Positions 18,796 through 28,430 of a stretch of DNA of 64,000 bases are shown here, one piece after another. Origin of the DNA: an uncultured beta proteobacterium (GTDB lineage: Bacteria > Pseudomonadota > Gammaproteobacteria > Burkholderiales > Burkholderiaceae_C); contig CAJCCO010000107.1 in the NCBI GenBank assembly GCA_903960915.1, forward strand, positions 1 through 64,000. Reading direction: 5' to 3'. The translations under genes and the position numbers were made by a program. How positions within the stretch are numbered: position 1 is the stretch's first letter; each line of letters begins with the position of its first letter. The notes under the pieces were generated by a model. It was not told the DNA's origin, searched no databases, and saw only the letters and a program-made list of their open reading frames with translations.

Positions 18796-20138
18796 ACGCT
18801 CTCCTTCTGGCTAACTCGGGGGTCCGTATCGGCCGCGGTCAGCGGGTTGTATCTTTGGTAGCGCTGGTGCAAACGGCGCAACGACCACCACACACTGAAC
18901 AGCACCAACGGTATGGTCGCTGCCGCGGTGCTGGGCGCGCTCCAGGGCCAGCCCAGCGACTCGGCGCCCTTGGCCAGGTAGCTGATCAGGCCCACGATGT
19001 AGTAGGTGATGGCCGCCACTGACAAGCCCTCGACGGTGGACTGCATCTTGAGCTGCAGGTCTTGCCGCTGGTTCATGGTGGCTAAGAGCGCCTGGCTGCT
19101 TTGCTGTTGTTCAATCTCCACCCGTGTGCGCAGCAGGTTACTGACACGCGACACCCGTTGCGACAAAGCGTCCTGGCGCCGCGTCGCCCACTCACAGGTG
19201 TTGCGCGCCGGGGTCAAGCGCCGGTCCATGAACTCCCGTATGGTTTGCAAGCCAGACAGGCGTGACTCTGCAATGTCCTCAATGCGCTTGTCCACCAGGT
19301 CAAAGTAAGCGGCACTGGCCGAAAAGCGCGAATGGGTGGCCGCGTGCTGGCTTTCCACCTGGCCGGCCAGCTTGGTCAGCCGGTCTAGCAGCAAGGGCTC
19401 AGCGTCGCGGTCGGCGCTGCGTATGGCCTCGGCCAGCTCCGCCAGTTCGCGCTCGGCACTGGCCAGCACGGCATAGGCCTCACGCGCAGCGGGCAGGCCC
19501 AGCAGGGCGGCCATGCGGTAGGTTTCAATTTCTAGCAGGCGCTGCACCAGACGCCCCAGACGACGCGGCGATAACCCGCCTACAAACAGCACCATGCGTG
19601 AGAAGCCGTCGGCCTGAATGGAAAAATCGGTGTAAACCTCGCCAAAGCCATCGGCCACGGTAGAGCCCAGCATCAGGTCTTCATGGAGCACATGTTTGAC
19701 CAGGGTGGCCGTGTCCGAACCGCGCGCGGGCAGCACCCACAGGTGCAGGCTGGCCAAGCACTCGCCGGGCAAACCAGCGCGCCAGTCAATCGGTACGCCA
19801 ACCCAGGCCGGCTCAGGCTCACGCTCGCCAAAGGCCTCCTCAGGCATGGTCCGGGTGAAAGTCCAGGAGACAAACTCGGTGTGCAGCTCCCAGCGCACCC
19901 GAAAAGCACCCAGATCCATGCGCAGGTGGGTGCTGTGGGCGTCGGGTTGCGGCAGGTGTTGGTTGCGCAGCAAATCCGACACGTGGGCTCGGCTGGCCTC
20001 GCGCTGGGCTGCATTGCACAGCATCACCACATGCGTGATGGCCAGGGGCGCGCTCAGGGCCTCAGGCGGTCGGGCGTGAATTTCGTTGTGCAGCGACATG
20101 CGCTGCGGATGCTGGGTGAGCTGGGGGTAACTGGGCAT
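18792..20138 (-). CDS. DUF3422 membrane-anchored protein
   Basis: A 448-residue protein of the DUF3422 family. A long soluble N-terminal part opens with MSLHNEIHARPPEAL and continues with LGAFRVRWELHTEFVSWTF. Then comes a coiled-coil-rich region (about residues 230-390). Two C-terminal hydrophobic segments (AAITYYIVGLISYLAKG and AATIPLVLFSVWWSL) anchor it in the inner membrane. Function is not established. The start at 20138 (MPSYPQLTQHPQR) follows GGAGA. Tail anchoring plus coiled coil resembles CorA-like architecture, but no GMN motif is present. It is coupled to the downstream DMT transporter by an ATGA overlap. Confidence 0.83.
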   Translation of the reverse strand: MPSYPQLTQHPQRMSLHNEIHARPPEALSAPLAITHVVMLCNAAQREASRAHVSDLLRNQHLPQPDAHSTHLRMDLGAFRVRWELHTEFVSWTFTRTMPEEAFGEREPEPAWVGVPIDWRAGLPGECLASLHLWVLPARGSDTATLVKHVLHEDLMLGSTVADGFGEVYTDFSIQADGFSRMVLFVGGLSPRRLGRLVQRLLEIETYRMAALLGLPAAREAYAVLASAERELAELAEAIRSADRDAEPLLLDRLTKLAGQVESQHAATHSRFSASAAYFDLVDKRIEDIAESRLSGLQTIREFMDRRLTPARNTCEWATRRQDALSQRVSRVSNLLRTRVEIEQQQSSQALLATMNQRQDLQLKMQSTVEGLSVAAITYYIVGLISYLAKGAESLGWPWSAPSTAAATIPLVLFSVWWSLRRLHQRYQRYNPLTAADTDPRVSQKESV

Positions 20139-20196
20139 GCGTTTCTCCGTCTGGCATTGTGCCTGCGTCCGGCACCCTGCCCCGCACGCCAGCACA

Positions 20197-20226
20197 ATAA
20201 AAAACGGCACCAGGGTAGGTGCCGTT
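20197..20226 (-). terminator. Rho-independent terminator after tctA
   Basis: Read on the minus strand, stem AACGGCACC, a six-base loop, stem GGTGCCGTT and then TTTTATT. It lies 29 bp beyond the tctA stop, so it ends the tctBA transcript before DUF3422. Confidence 0.85.
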
Positions 20227-20254
20227 CAGGGTCGCTGGTTAAAAGACCAAAGAA

Positions 20255-21766
20255 TCAGTCCTCAACGAAAGCCTCTTCGCGCTTGGCCTTGATGGACGGC
20301 AGCAACACAATCACCAGCAGCAGAACTGCCACGGCCAGCAAGCTGGCAGACAGGCCACGCGTCACAAACACGCTCCAGTCACCGCGCGAGAGCAACAGGG
20401 CACGGCGCAGGTTTTCCTCCATCATGGGTCCCAGAATGAAGCCCAGCAACAAGGGCGCCGGCTCCATACCGAGTTTGATAAACAAGTAGCCGATGGTGCC
20501 AAAAATGGCCACCATCCAGATATCAAAGGTGTTGTTGTTGGTGGAGTACACGCCAATAGCGCAGAACAACACAATGGCCGGGAACAACCAGCGGTAAGGC
20601 ACGCTGAGCAACTTAATCCACATGCCGATGAGCGGCAGGTTCAGAATGATCAGCATGGCATTGCCAATCCACATCGAGGCAATCAGACCCCAGAACAACT
20701 CGGGGTTGCTGGTCATGACCTGCGGGCCGGGCTGGATGTTGTGAATGGTCATGGCACCCACCATCAAGGCCATCACCGCATTGGGCGGAATGCCCAGTGT
20801 CAGCAAGGGAATGAAGGAGGTTTGCGAGGCTGCATTGTTGGCCGACTCAGGCGCCGCCACGCCGCGGATATTGCCTTTACCAAACGGCACTTCGCCCGGG
20901 TGGAGCTTGGTTTTTTTCTCGATGGTGTAGGCCGCAAACGCCGCCATCACCGCCCCACCGCCGGGCAGGATACCCAGCACCGAACCCAAGGCCGTGCCGC
21001 GCAGTACCGCAGGCACCATGTGCTTGAAGTCCTGCTTGGTAGGCCACAGGCCTTTGACGTTGGCGGTGAACACTTCACGTTCGCTCTCGTGCTTGCCCAG
21101 GTTGCTGATGATCTCGCCGTAACCGAACACGCCCATGGCGATCACGATAAAGCCAATGCCGTCCGTCAGTTCGGGAATATCAAAGCTGAAACGGGCCACG
21201 CCCGAGTTGACATCGGTACCCACCAAACCGAACAACAGGCCCAGAAAGATCATGCCAATGGCCTTGAGCAAAGAGCCCGAGGCCAGCACCACCGCCCCCA
21301 CCAGGCCCAGAACCATCAGCGAGAAGTACTCTGCAGGGCCAAACTTGAAGGCCACCTCGGTCAGGGGCACAGCAAAAGCTGCCAGCACCAAGGTGCCCAC
21401 GCAACCGGCAAAGAAAGAGCCCAGGCCGGCGGCAGCCAGCGCCTGGCCCGCTCGCCCCTGACGCGCCATCTGGTAGCCGTCAATCACCGTCACCACCGAG
21501 GACGATTCACCCGGCAAGTTCACCAGAATGGCAGTGGTGGAGCCACCGTACTGGGCGCCGTAGTAAATACCAGCGAGCATGATGAGCGCCGAAACCGGCG
21601 GCAAGGCGTAGGTGGCCGGCAGCAACATGGCAATGGTGGCCAAGGGGCCAATGCCGGGCAACACGCCAATCAGCGTGCCCAGCAGGCAGCCAACAAAGGC
21701 ATACATCAGGTTAATGGGCGTGAACGCCACGCTAAAACCCAGCGACAGGTTTGTAATCAAGTCCAT
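20255..21766 (-). CDS. tctA: Tripartite tricarboxylate transporter large permease TctA
   Basis: A 503-residue inner-membrane permease with about 11-12 helices. TctA landmarks are the N-terminal GCLLGTLIGVLPGIGPLATI (about residues 26-45), the GGSTTAILVNLPGESSSVV loop, GSVLGILPGGGAVMAAFAAY and GEVPFGKGNIRGVAAPESANN. It imports carboxylates together with TctB and a periplasmic Bug receptor. AAGGAG precedes the ATG; the TctB stop is 12 bp upstream. No receptor gene is in this operon, so a Bug protein made elsewhere must supply ligand. Confidence 0.95.
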   Translation of the reverse strand: MDLITNLSLGFSVAFTPINLMYAFVGCLLGTLIGVLPGIGPLATIAMLLPATYALPPVSALIMLAGIYYGAQYGGSTTAILVNLPGESSSVVTVIDGYQMARQGRAGQALAAAGLGSFFAGCVGTLVLAAFAVPLTEVAFKFGPAEYFSLMVLGLVGAVVLASGSLLKAIGMIFLGLLFGLVGTDVNSGVARFSFDIPELTDGIGFIVIAMGVFGYGEIISNLGKHESEREVFTANVKGLWPTKQDFKHMVPAVLRGTALGSVLGILPGGGAVMAAFAAYTIEKKTKLHPGEVPFGKGNIRGVAAPESANNAASQTSFIPLLTLGIPPNAVMALMVGAMTIHNIQPGPQVMTSNPELFWGLIASMWIGNAMLIILNLPLIGMWIKLLSVPYRWLFPAIVLFCAIGVYSTNNNTFDIWMVAIFGTIGYLFIKLGMEPAPLLLGFILGPMMEENLRRALLLSRGDWSVFVTRGLSASLLAVAVLLLVIVLLPSIKAKREEAFVED

Positions 21767-21778
21767 GGTCTTAGCTCC

Positions 21779-22267
21779 TTAACCGGTAATGAACGTTGGC
21801 CACACCGGGAACTGCAGCTTGAGCAGCACGATGAACGCCAGGTAACTCATGATGGCCAGCACAGTGGCCAGCACCAGGACTTCCTTGACCTTGAATTCTT
21901 CGCCGCCCATGCTGGCCACGAAGGTCAGGGCATAAATGGCAGCAATCAGCCCCATGGCTGGAATCTTGGCGCTGGGCAAGCCGCCCAGCATCAGGCCGAA
22001 CAGCAGGTTGGCCGCAATGATGAAGAACAAGGGTTTCCAGGCCCAGGCGCCAATCTTGTCGCCATCTTCGGTTTCCACCACCAGCGACTGGAAGGTGATG
22101 ACAATGCCCAACACCACCATCAAGATGCCCAGCATCAGCGGAAAGTAACCTGGACCCATGCGGGCACCGGTACCCAAAGAGTAATTACCAGAACCCCAGG
22201 CAAACGCGGCACCTACCCCCATGAACAAGAGGCCGGAGAAAAAGTCTTTTTGACTCTTGATATTCAT
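21779..22267 (-). CDS. tctB: Tripartite tricarboxylate transporter small permease TctB
   Basis: A 162-residue membrane protein with four predicted helices and the TctB-type N-terminus KSQKDFFSGLLFMGVGAAF followed by GTGARMGPGYFPLMLGILM. The ATG at 22267 (MNIKSQKD) is preferred to a TTG-like extension because it follows GAGG and starts the family pattern. First gene of the tctBA transcript; a plausible promoter lies about 35 bp upstream. Confidence 0.9.
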   Translation of the reverse strand: MNIKSQKDFFSGLLFMGVGAAFAWGSGNYSLGTGARMGPGYFPLMLGILMVVLGIVITFQSLVVETEDGDKIGAWAWKPLFFIIAANLLFGLMLGGLPSAKIPAMGLIAAIYALTFVASMGGEEFKVKEVLVLATVLAIMSYLAFIVLLKLQFPVWPTFITG

Positions 22268-22299
22268 AAAGAAATTCCTCGAAACATTCGAATGGGGGG

Positions 22300-22327
22300 A
22301 TTCTGCCCGGAAATTGACCCGACTCAA
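22300..22327 (-). promoter_or_regulatory. Candidate sigma-70 promoter for tctBA
   Basis: On the minus strand, TTGAGT (22327-22322) is followed after 16 bp by CAGAAT (22305-22300), about 33 bp before the tctB start. The match is moderate and rests on eye inspection only. Confidence 0.3.
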
Positions 22328-22375
22328 CATGTGGGTTACACCTATAGGGCGGCAATTAGACCAACTCAGACCGAT

Positions 22376-23206
22376 TTAAAGCGGCTTGAAGACGCGCACC
22401 CATTTGGGCGCAGGCAGGCCCCAGCGGGCCAGAATAATGTCGGCACGGGCGTCCAAGACATCGCGTTTGGGCCGCACCGGCGTGTGCTGGGCCAGCACCA
22501 CGGTGTTGCCTTCGCGGGTGGGTTTGAAGGCCCACACGGCATCGGCACCAAAGGCGGCTGAGATTTTTTCAACGCTGCGGGCAAAGCTGGAGGCGCGGCC
22601 AAACAGGTTCACCGTCATGCAGCCGTCCAGCGTCAACAGGCGCCGGCAGTCGTTGTAAAACGGCAGGCTGTCGAGCACCGGGGCGGCCGCTTCGTGGTCG
22701 TACAAGTCCACCTGCAAGGCGTCCACCGTGCCCCACCATTTTGGGTTTTGAATTTCTTGCGCCGCATCTGCCAGCACCACCTGCATGCGGGTGTTGTCGG
22801 CGGGCAGCTTGAACCAGCCCCGGCACGCCACCAGCACCTGCGGGTTGAGTTCGATGGCGGTGGTTTTCATGCGCAGCTCTTTATGGCAGAACTTGGTGAG
22901 AGAGCCCGCGCCCAGGCCAAGCTGCATGGCGCGGCGCTGGGGCACGCTGTCGGGCGCCACAAACAGCAGCCAGGCCATCATGCGCTGCACGTATTCGTGG
23001 AACAAACGGGTCGGCTCGTCCATCATCATGGTGCCCTGAATCCATTCAGTGCCCAGGTGCAGGTGGCGAAGTGAGCCCTCGTCAGAAAAATTAACTTGGG
23101 GGAGTTTGGGGCTGCGTTTTTTCAAAGTGGGGGCATTATCGCCAAGTGCCTGCGCGGCCTCATCTGTGGCTTGCTGGCGTTTGAAGAAACTGCCCCACCC
23201 TGTCAC
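22376..23206 (-). CDS. Spermidine-synthase-like methyltransferase-fold protein
   Basis: A 276-residue Rossmann-fold protein related to spermidine synthases. AMQLGLGAGSLTKFCHKE (about residue 93) is the SAM/dcSAM-binding loop, then AIELNPQVLVACR and VLADAAQEI. The polyamine-site residues of true SpeE are not obvious, and the N-terminal 35 residues are a polar extension. It may be an uncharacterised SpeE-like protein rather than a genuine aminopropyltransferase. It starts at GTG in a GTGA overlap with the TatD gene, indicating coupled translation. Confidence 0.78.
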   Translation of the reverse strand: MTGWGSFFKRQQATDEAAQALGDNAPTLKKRSPKLPQVNFSDEGSLRHLHLGTEWIQGTMMMDEPTRLFHEYVQRMMAWLLFVAPDSVPQRRAMQLGLGAGSLTKFCHKELRMKTTAIELNPQVLVACRGWFKLPADNTRMQVVLADAAQEIQNPKWWGTVDALQVDLYDHEAAAPVLDSLPFYNDCRRLLTLDGCMTVNLFGRASSFARSVEKISAAFGADAVWAFKPTREGNTVVLAQHTPVRPKRDVLDARADIILARWGLPAPKWVRVFKPL

Positions 23207-24090
23207 GGCAGGCCTGCGCCATGTACCAGCTCTTGCCAGGCGGCCAGTTTGGGCAAAGCGGCCAGGGCGTTCTGGGTGGTCGCCTGGGCCAGTGCCTGTG
23301 CAGAAATGCCGCGCAAGCTGGCCAGTTCCGCGCCGATGCGCGGCAGTTCAGCGGGCTGGTTGCGGCCCTGGGGTGCGCCAGCTTCGCGCTGCGCCGCTGT
23401 TTGGTAAATCCAGTGTGGCGGCATGTCGGGGGCATCAGTTTCCAGCACCAGGCTGGACAGCGGCAGCGTGGTGGCCAGACGGCGCAGTTGCTGGGCACGC
23501 GCATAGGTCAGGGCACCACCAAAGCCGAGTTTCAAACCCAGGTGGATGAAGGCCTGTGCTTGCTGCGCACTGCCGTTGAAAGCGTGGGCAATACCCTGCC
23601 ACTTGAAGGGCTCGCCCTCGCGCCCCGGCCTACCTAGGTCGCGCAGGCCCTTGATCAGGCGGTCGGCCGAACGGCGCACATGCAGAATCACCGGCAAGCC
23701 GTGTTGGCGCGCCAGTTGCAGCTGCGCCCGGTAAAAAAATTCCTGGCGCTCACGCAGGGGGCTCTCGCACAGCGCGGGCACAAAGAAGTCCAGTCCGATC
23801 TCGCCCACAGCCACCAGACGCGGGTCGTCGCGGTAGCGTTTCAGCGCGTCGTCCAGCGCCTGCAGATCGCTAATCAGCGCCTGCGCCACATACAGGGGGT
23901 GAATGCCCAGGGCGTAGCTGTCGCCGCCAGCGTGGGCGAGTTGGCGCACGGTCTCAAAGTTGGCCCGCTCGACGGCGGGCAGCACGCAATGCACCACGTG
24001 GTGCGCAGCGGCCAAGGCGCGCACTGCCGGCGCTTGGTCGCCAAACTCTGCCGCGTCCAGGTGGCAATGGGTGTCAATCCAGTACGCCAT
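23203..24090 (-). CDS. TatD-family metal-dependent hydrolase
   Basis: A 295-residue TIM-barrel DNase/hydrolase. Metal ligands are visible: DTHCHLD (residues 6-12), GEIGLDF (about 97), VILHVRR (about 143) and LETDAPDMPP (about 215). TatD proteins are 3'-5' exonucleases or quality-control hydrolases in the cytoplasm. An apparent small insertion carries GRPGREGEPFKWQGIAH, where the family has a second His ligand (AHAFNGS). Co-translated with the spermidine-synthase-like gene. Confidence 0.9.
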   Translation of the reverse strand: MAYWIDTHCHLDAAEFGDQAPAVRALAAAHHVVHCVLPAVERANFETVRQLAHAGGDSYALGIHPLYVAQALISDLQALDDALKRYRDDPRLVAVGEIGLDFFVPALCESPLRERQEFFYRAQLQLARQHGLPVILHVRRSADRLIKGLRDLGRPGREGEPFKWQGIAHAFNGSAQQAQAFIHLGLKLGFGGALTYARAQQLRRLATTLPLSSLVLETDAPDMPPHWIYQTAAQREAGAPQGRNQPAELPRIGAELASLRGISAQALAQATTQNALAALPKLAAWQELVHGAGLP

Positions 24091-24118
24091 GCGGAGTCAG
24101 GTCGACATAGCGCGGCGT

Positions 24119-25351
24119 TCAGCCCAGGGCTTGTGCGAAGTCGGCCAGCAAATCGGCCGTGTCTTCAAGCCCCACCGAGAAGCGAATCATGCCCTCAGCA
24201 ATGCCCATGGCGGCCCGGGCAGCCGGGCCGGCTTCCCAAAAAATGGTGGGCGCCACCGGAATGATCAGGCTGCGGGTGTCGCCCAGGCCGGTGGCTTTGA
24301 TCGGCAATTGCAGGCGGTTGATGAATGCAAAGCAATCCAGGTCTGCGCGCAACTCAAACGACAGCAACCACGATCCGGCCTTGAAATGCGCGCGCGCCAG
24401 CGCATGCTGCGGGTGCGAGGCCAGCCCGGGGTAGTAGACGCGGCTGATGGCAGGGTGCGCCTCCAGGTACTGCGCCAGCGCCAGCGCGGTGGCACTGGTC
24501 TGGTTGGCGCGCAGAGCCAGTGTTTCGGCACCCACACTGATCTGGTGCGCGTGCTCGGAGGACAAAGACGCCCCCATGTCGCGCAAGCCCTTCTTGCGCA
24601 GTTGCTGCAAGCCCCACTGGCGGGCGTCCCCCTGGCGGTAGGCAGCAAAAATATTCGGGTAGTTTTGCCAGTCAAAGCAGCCGGTATCGGTGACGGCGCC
24701 GCCCAAGGCCGTGCCATGGCCGGCAATGGTTTTGGTGAGCGAGTTGATGACCAGCGAGGCCCCCACTGTTTTGGGGCGAAACAGCCAGGGCGAGGTGACG
24801 GTGTTGTCCACCACGTACACCAAGCCGTGCGCCTGGCACAGCGCACCAATGGCCGGCAAATCAGCAATCTGTGTGGCGGGGTTGGCAATGGTTTCCACAA
24901 ACACCAGGCGGGTGTTGGGCTGCACGGCGGCGGCCACGTGCGCCACGGCGGTGGCGTCAACCAGCGTGACCTCAACGCCAAAGTTTTTCAACGTAGCGAG
25001 CAGGCTGTTGGTGTTGCCAAACACATAACGGCTCGCCACCACGTGGTCGCCGGCGCGCAGCAGGGTTAAAAAGATGGCGGTGATGGCCCCCATGCCGGTG
25101 GCAAAGCAGATCGAACCCAGCCCGTCTTCCATGCGGGTGATTTTGGCTTCGAGTGCGGCGGTGGTGGGCGTGCCTTGGCGCGCGTAGTTGAAACCGCCTT
25201 TGACGGTGCCCTGGAACACCCCCACCAGGTCTTCCACCCGCTCGAAACCATATTGCACCGAGGTGTGGATGGGTTTGTGAATGGCGCCATGCTCTATAGG
25301 GCTCTGCAGGTCAGCGTGGACGATGGTGGTGGTGAATCCGGTGTCTTTCAT
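24119..25351 (-). CDS. Cys/Met metabolism PLP-dependent enzyme (cystathionine gamma-synthase-like)
   Basis: A 410-residue type I PLP enzyme. The substrate and cofactor landmarks are YARQGTPTTAALEAKI, CFATGMGAITAIF, VVDNTVTSPWLFRP and the PLP lysine in SLTKTIAGHGTALGG (about residue 205). It could be cystathionine gamma-synthase, a sulfhydrylase or a gamma-lyase; sequence by eye does not decide. I use the ATG at 25351; a TTG four codons upstream has no better ribosome site. 28 bp upstream of tatD on the same strand. Confidence 0.85.
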   Translation of the reverse strand: MKDTGFTTTIVHADLQSPIEHGAIHKPIHTSVQYGFERVEDLVGVFQGTVKGGFNYARQGTPTTAALEAKITRMEDGLGSICFATGMGAITAIFLTLLRAGDHVVASRYVFGNTNSLLATLKNFGVEVTLVDATAVAHVAAAVQPNTRLVFVETIANPATQIADLPAIGALCQAHGLVYVVDNTVTSPWLFRPKTVGASLVINSLTKTIAGHGTALGGAVTDTGCFDWQNYPNIFAAYRQGDARQWGLQQLRKKGLRDMGASLSSEHAHQISVGAETLALRANQTSATALALAQYLEAHPAISRVYYPGLASHPQHALARAHFKAGSWLLSFELRADLDCFAFINRLQLPIKATGLGDTRSLIIPVAPTIFWEAGPAARAAMGIAEGMIRFSVGLEDTADLLADFAQALG

Positions 25352-25426
25352 GGGGAGGCTCAATGGTGTCAGGACAGTGGTGGCGGGTACAAAAAGGGGC
25401 GCTTTGAAGGGTTGGCTCTGGCGAAT

Positions 25427-26119
25427 TTACAAGGTTTCGGACAATTTTCCCTGCACCAGGCGCAGTTGTCGTTGGCAGCGCTCGGCCAGGGCGTGGTCGT
25501 GGGTGACCACGATGAAGGCGGTGCCCTGGGTGCGGGCCAATTCCAGCATCAGGTCAAACACGCCGTGGGCGGTGCTGCGGTCGAGGTTGCCGGTGGGCTC
25601 GTCAGCCAACACGCAGGCGGGCTGTGTCACCAAGGCCCGGGCAATGGCCACGCGCTGGCGCTCGCCACCCGAGAGTTCGGCCGGGCGGTGGTGCAGCCGG
25701 TCTTGCAGGCCCACACGGGCCAACAGGTCTTGCGCCTGCTGCGCCGCCTGGCGCCGGTCCATGCGCCGAATCCACAAGGGCATGGCCACGTTGTCCTGCG
25801 CGCTGAACTCGGGCAGCAAATGGTGAAACTGGTACACAAAACCCAGGTGCTGGTTGCGCAGGCGGCCCTGAGCCGCAGCGTCTTGCTGCGCCAGGTCTAT
25901 GCCGTTGAGCCATACGCTGCCGCTGCTGGGGGCATCGAGGCCGCCCAACAGGTGCAGCAGCGTGCTTTTGCCAGAGCCTGAGGCGCCCACAATGGCCAAG
26001 GTCTGACCCGCGTGCACGTCCAGATCCACACCCTGCAGCACGGTCACGTCCAGACGCCCTTCCGTGAAACGTTTAGTCAGGCCACGGGCACGCAAAACCA
26101 GGGGCAGGTGTTCACTCAT
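25427..26119 (-). CDS. lolD: Lipoprotein-releasing ABC ATPase LolD
   Basis: A 230-residue ABC ATPase that powers extraction of outer-membrane lipoproteins from the inner membrane. Walker [15 protein letters not shown] (about residues 40-53), Q-loop [12 protein letters not shown] with the LolD-type HHLLPEF, signature [15 protein letters not shown], Walker [13 protein letters not shown] and the H-loop VTHDH are all intact. Its start overlaps the end of lolC by 8 bp. Confidence 0.95.
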   Translation of the reverse strand: MSEHLPLVLRARGLTKRFTEGRLDVTVLQGVDLDVHAGQTLAIVGASGSGKSTLLHLLGGLDAPSSGSVWLNGIDLAQQDAAAQGRLRNQHLGFVYQFHHLLPEFSAQDNVAMPLWIRRMDRRQAAQQAQDLLARVGLQDRLHHRPAELSGGERQRVAIARALVTQPACVLADEPTGNLDRSTAHGVFDLMLELARTQGTAFIVVTHDHALAERCQRQLRLVQGKLSETL

Positions 26120-27368
26120 AGCGCAGTGCCTCTGCCGGGTTAACGCGGCTGGCGCGCCAGCTCGGGTACAGGGTGGCCAAAAACGACAGCCCCAGAGAAA
26201 TCAGGCCAATGGGCACGATGTCGGCCTGCTGCGGGTCACTGGGCATGCGGCTGATCAGGTAAATATCCTGGGGCAAGAAACGCGCGCCCAGCAACTGCTC
26301 CAGCGCAGGCACGATGACGTCGATATTGAAGGCCACGCCCAGCCCCAGCAGCAAGCCGGACAAGGTGCCAATCACGCCCACCATGGCGCCCTGCACCACA
26401 AAAATGCCCATGATGGACTGCGGGCTGGCGCCCAGGGTGCGCAAAATGGCAATATCGGCACGCTTGTCAGTCACAGTCATCACCAAGGTAGATACCAGGT
26501 TGAAAGCCGCCACCGCCACGATCAGGGTCAGGATGATGAACATCATGCGTTTTTCGACCTGCACCGCCGCAAACCAGGTGCGGTTCTGGCGTGTCCAGTC
26601 GCGCACCAGCAGGTTGCCGGTGAGGGTGTCTGCCAGTTGAGCCGCCACAGCGCGCGCCTGGTGCAGGTCTTTGAGCTTGAGGCGCACGCCGCTGGGGCCT
26701 TCCAGACGGAAGATGCGGGCGGCGTCGTCCATGTGCACCAGCACCAGGGCCGAGTCGTATTCATAGTGGCCCGAATCAAAGGTGCCCACCACCGTCATCT
26801 GCTTGAGCCGCGGCACCACGCCAGCAGGCGTTACCTGGCCGCTCGGGGCCACCAACGTGACCTTGTCGCCGGTCCGCACGCCCAGCGAACGGGCCAACTC
26901 GCCGCCCAGCACCACGCCAAAGTTGCCGGGCGTGAGCTGATTCAGCACGCTGTCTTTAAGGTTCACGGCCAGATCGGTCACCTCAGGCTCGCGGGCCGGG
27001 TCAATGCCGCGCACCACCGTGCCCTTCATGTCTTCGCCCCGCGCCAGCAAGGCCTGGGTGGCAATAAAAGGCGCCGCGCCCACCACCTGCGGGTGGGCCT
27101 TGACCTGGGCCAGCGTGCCCGCCAGGTCAGGCAGGGCGGCGCCGTCGGCGGCAAAAATTTCGATATGCGAGACCACGCCCAGCATGCGGTCGCGCACCTC
27201 TTTCTGAAACCCATTCATCACGCTCAGCACAATGATCAACGCCGCCACACCCAGCCCAATTCCCAGCATGGACACGCCCGAAATAAACGAGATGAAGCCA
27301 TTGCGCCGCGTGGCCCGCCCCGCCCGCGTATAGCGCCAGCCAAGTAGGAGTTCGAAAGGTAGTTGCAT
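26112..27368 (-). CDS. lolC: Lipoprotein-releasing permease, LolC/LolE family
   Basis: A 418-residue inner-membrane permease: one N-terminal helix ([26 protein letters not shown]), a large periplasmic domain of about 200 residues, and three C-terminal helices ([22 protein letters not shown] onward). The N-terminus [16 protein letters not shown] is classic. Only one permease gene accompanies lolD here, fitting the LolF-type arrangement of betaproteobacteria in which one protein does both LolC and LolE jobs. The ATG at 27368 is chosen over a longer Arg-rich extension. Confidence 0.93.
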   Translation of the reverse strand: MQLPFELLLGWRYTRAGRATRRNGFISFISGVSMLGIGLGVAALIIVLSVMNGFQKEVRDRMLGVVSHIEIFAADGAALPDLAGTLAQVKAHPQVVGAAPFIATQALLARGEDMKGTVVRGIDPAREPEVTDLAVNLKDSVLNQLTPGNFGVVLGGELARSLGVRTGDKVTLVAPSGQVTPAGVVPRLKQMTVVGTFDSGHYEYDSALVLVHMDDAARIFRLEGPSGVRLKLKDLHQARAVAAQLADTLTGNLLVRDWTRQNRTWFAAVQVEKRMMFIILTLIVAVAAFNLVSTLVMTVTDKRADIAILRTLGASPQSIMGIFVVQGAMVGVIGTLSGLLLGLGVAFNIDVIVPALEQLLGARFLPQDIYLISRMPSDPQQADIVPIGLISLGLSFLATLYPSWRASRVNPAEALRYE

Positions 27369-27460
27369 GCACCAAGCCGTGAAAGAGGAGCCGACATTGT
27401 GGCACCAGGCTCGGGCTGTGGTTTTGCGCCTGTTTCGCCTCACCGTGGTTTGAAGGCTCA

Positions 27461-27480
27461 GTCCATCTCAGTCCATCTCA
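27461..27480. repeat. Two perfect 10-bp direct repeats between lolC and the rpfE-like gene
   Basis: GTCCATCTCA occurs twice back to back in the 138-bp divergent region, 27 bp before the rpfE-like start codon. Role unknown. Confidence 0.7.
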
Positions 27481-27506
27481 AACCATATATCCCGGACAAT
27501 CACGCC

Positions 27507-28430
27507 ATGCACCTTTTGATTCCCTTTGCGTTTTGCAGTGCCGAGGCTTGCGGGCAAGCCCTGCGCCGTCTGGATTTGCCCCATGTGCAGCAACTGCTGT
27601 CGCGCCTGACGCCCCAGGCGCTGGACGTCGGCGATGTTTTCAGTCTGTCGCCGCCGCACGAGCGGGCCTTGGCGCGCGCCAGCGGGCTGCCGGCGTCCGA
27701 CGGCCTGATTCCCTGGGCCGCCCTGCAAGCCGGCGACAGCCAAGGCCACTGGGGCTTCATCACCCCGTGCCACTGGCAAATTGGCGCGCACCACATTGCC
27801 ATGGGCAGCCGCGAGTTGCCTGATTTTTCACCCGCCGAATCGCAGGCCTTGCTGGCGGCCATGCGCCCGTATTTTGAGGAAGACGGCCTGCATCTGCAGG
27901 AGGACACGCCCGGGCGCTGGTTGGCGCAAGGCCCCATGCTGGCTGACCTGGCCACCGCGTCGCTGGACCGCATCGTGGGCCGCAACCTGGAAAATTGGAT
28001 GCCGCGCACAGGCCAGGCTGCGCCCTTGCGCCGCCTGCAAAGCGAGATGCAAATGCTGCTCTATACCCATCCGGTGAACGAGGCGCGCCTGCAACGGGGC
28101 CTGCCGGCGGTCAATTCGTTCTGGCTCAGCGGAACCGGCGCCCTGCCGGCTTCACCTAGCCAAATTGCAACCCCGCCCGAAGTGGACCAGCGCCTGCGCG
28201 ACGCCGCCTTGCAAGACGACTGGGCCGCCTGGGCCAGCGCTTGGCAGCAGCTCGATGCGCAGGCATGCGCCGCACTTCTGGCACGCTTGAATAACGGTGA
28301 AGACGTGACGCTCACTTTGTGCGGCGAGCGGCACGCCCAGACCTTCACACGCCAGCCCCGCGGGCTGGGTCAAACCTTGAAACGCTGGTTGAACCGCCAG
28401 CCCGCGTTCCCCCTGATTGAGAACTTATGA
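27507..28430 (+). CDS. Conserved RpfE-like protein upstream of recJ
   Basis: A 307-residue soluble protein beginning MHLLIPFAFCSAEACGQAL. It contains a recognisable CHWQIGAHHIAMG and, later, HPVNEARLQRGLPAVNSFWLSG. Proteins of this kind sit beside recJ in many beta- and gammaproteobacteria. The Xanthomonas relative is RpfE, and some are labelled phosphoglycerate mutase-like without proof. No catalytic motif can be assigned. The ATG at 27507 is the family-style start. Its stop overlaps the recJ start by four bases, so the two are coupled. Confidence 0.75.
   Translation: MHLLIPFAFCSAEACGQALRRLDLPHVQQLLSRLTPQALDVGDVFSLSPPHERALARASGLPASDGLIPWAALQAGDSQGHWGFITPCHWQIGAHHIAMGSRELPDFSPAESQALLAAMRPYFEEDGLHLQEDTPGRWLAQGPMLADLATASLDRIVGRNLENWMPRTGQAAPLRRLQSEMQMLLYTHPVNEARLQRGLPAVNSFWLSGTGALPASPSQIATPPEVDQRLRDAALQDDWAAWASAWQQLDAQACAALLARLNNGEDVTLTLCGERHAQTFTRQPRGLGQTLKRWLNRQPAFPLIENL

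Noticed and set aside
20741..22561. 606-codon plus-strand open frame opposite tctA/tctB
   Set aside because: Its product is rich in His, Gln, Gly and Arg and lacks any fold-like pattern. It lies exactly opposite strongly supported TctA and TctB, as expected from GC-rich codon structure.
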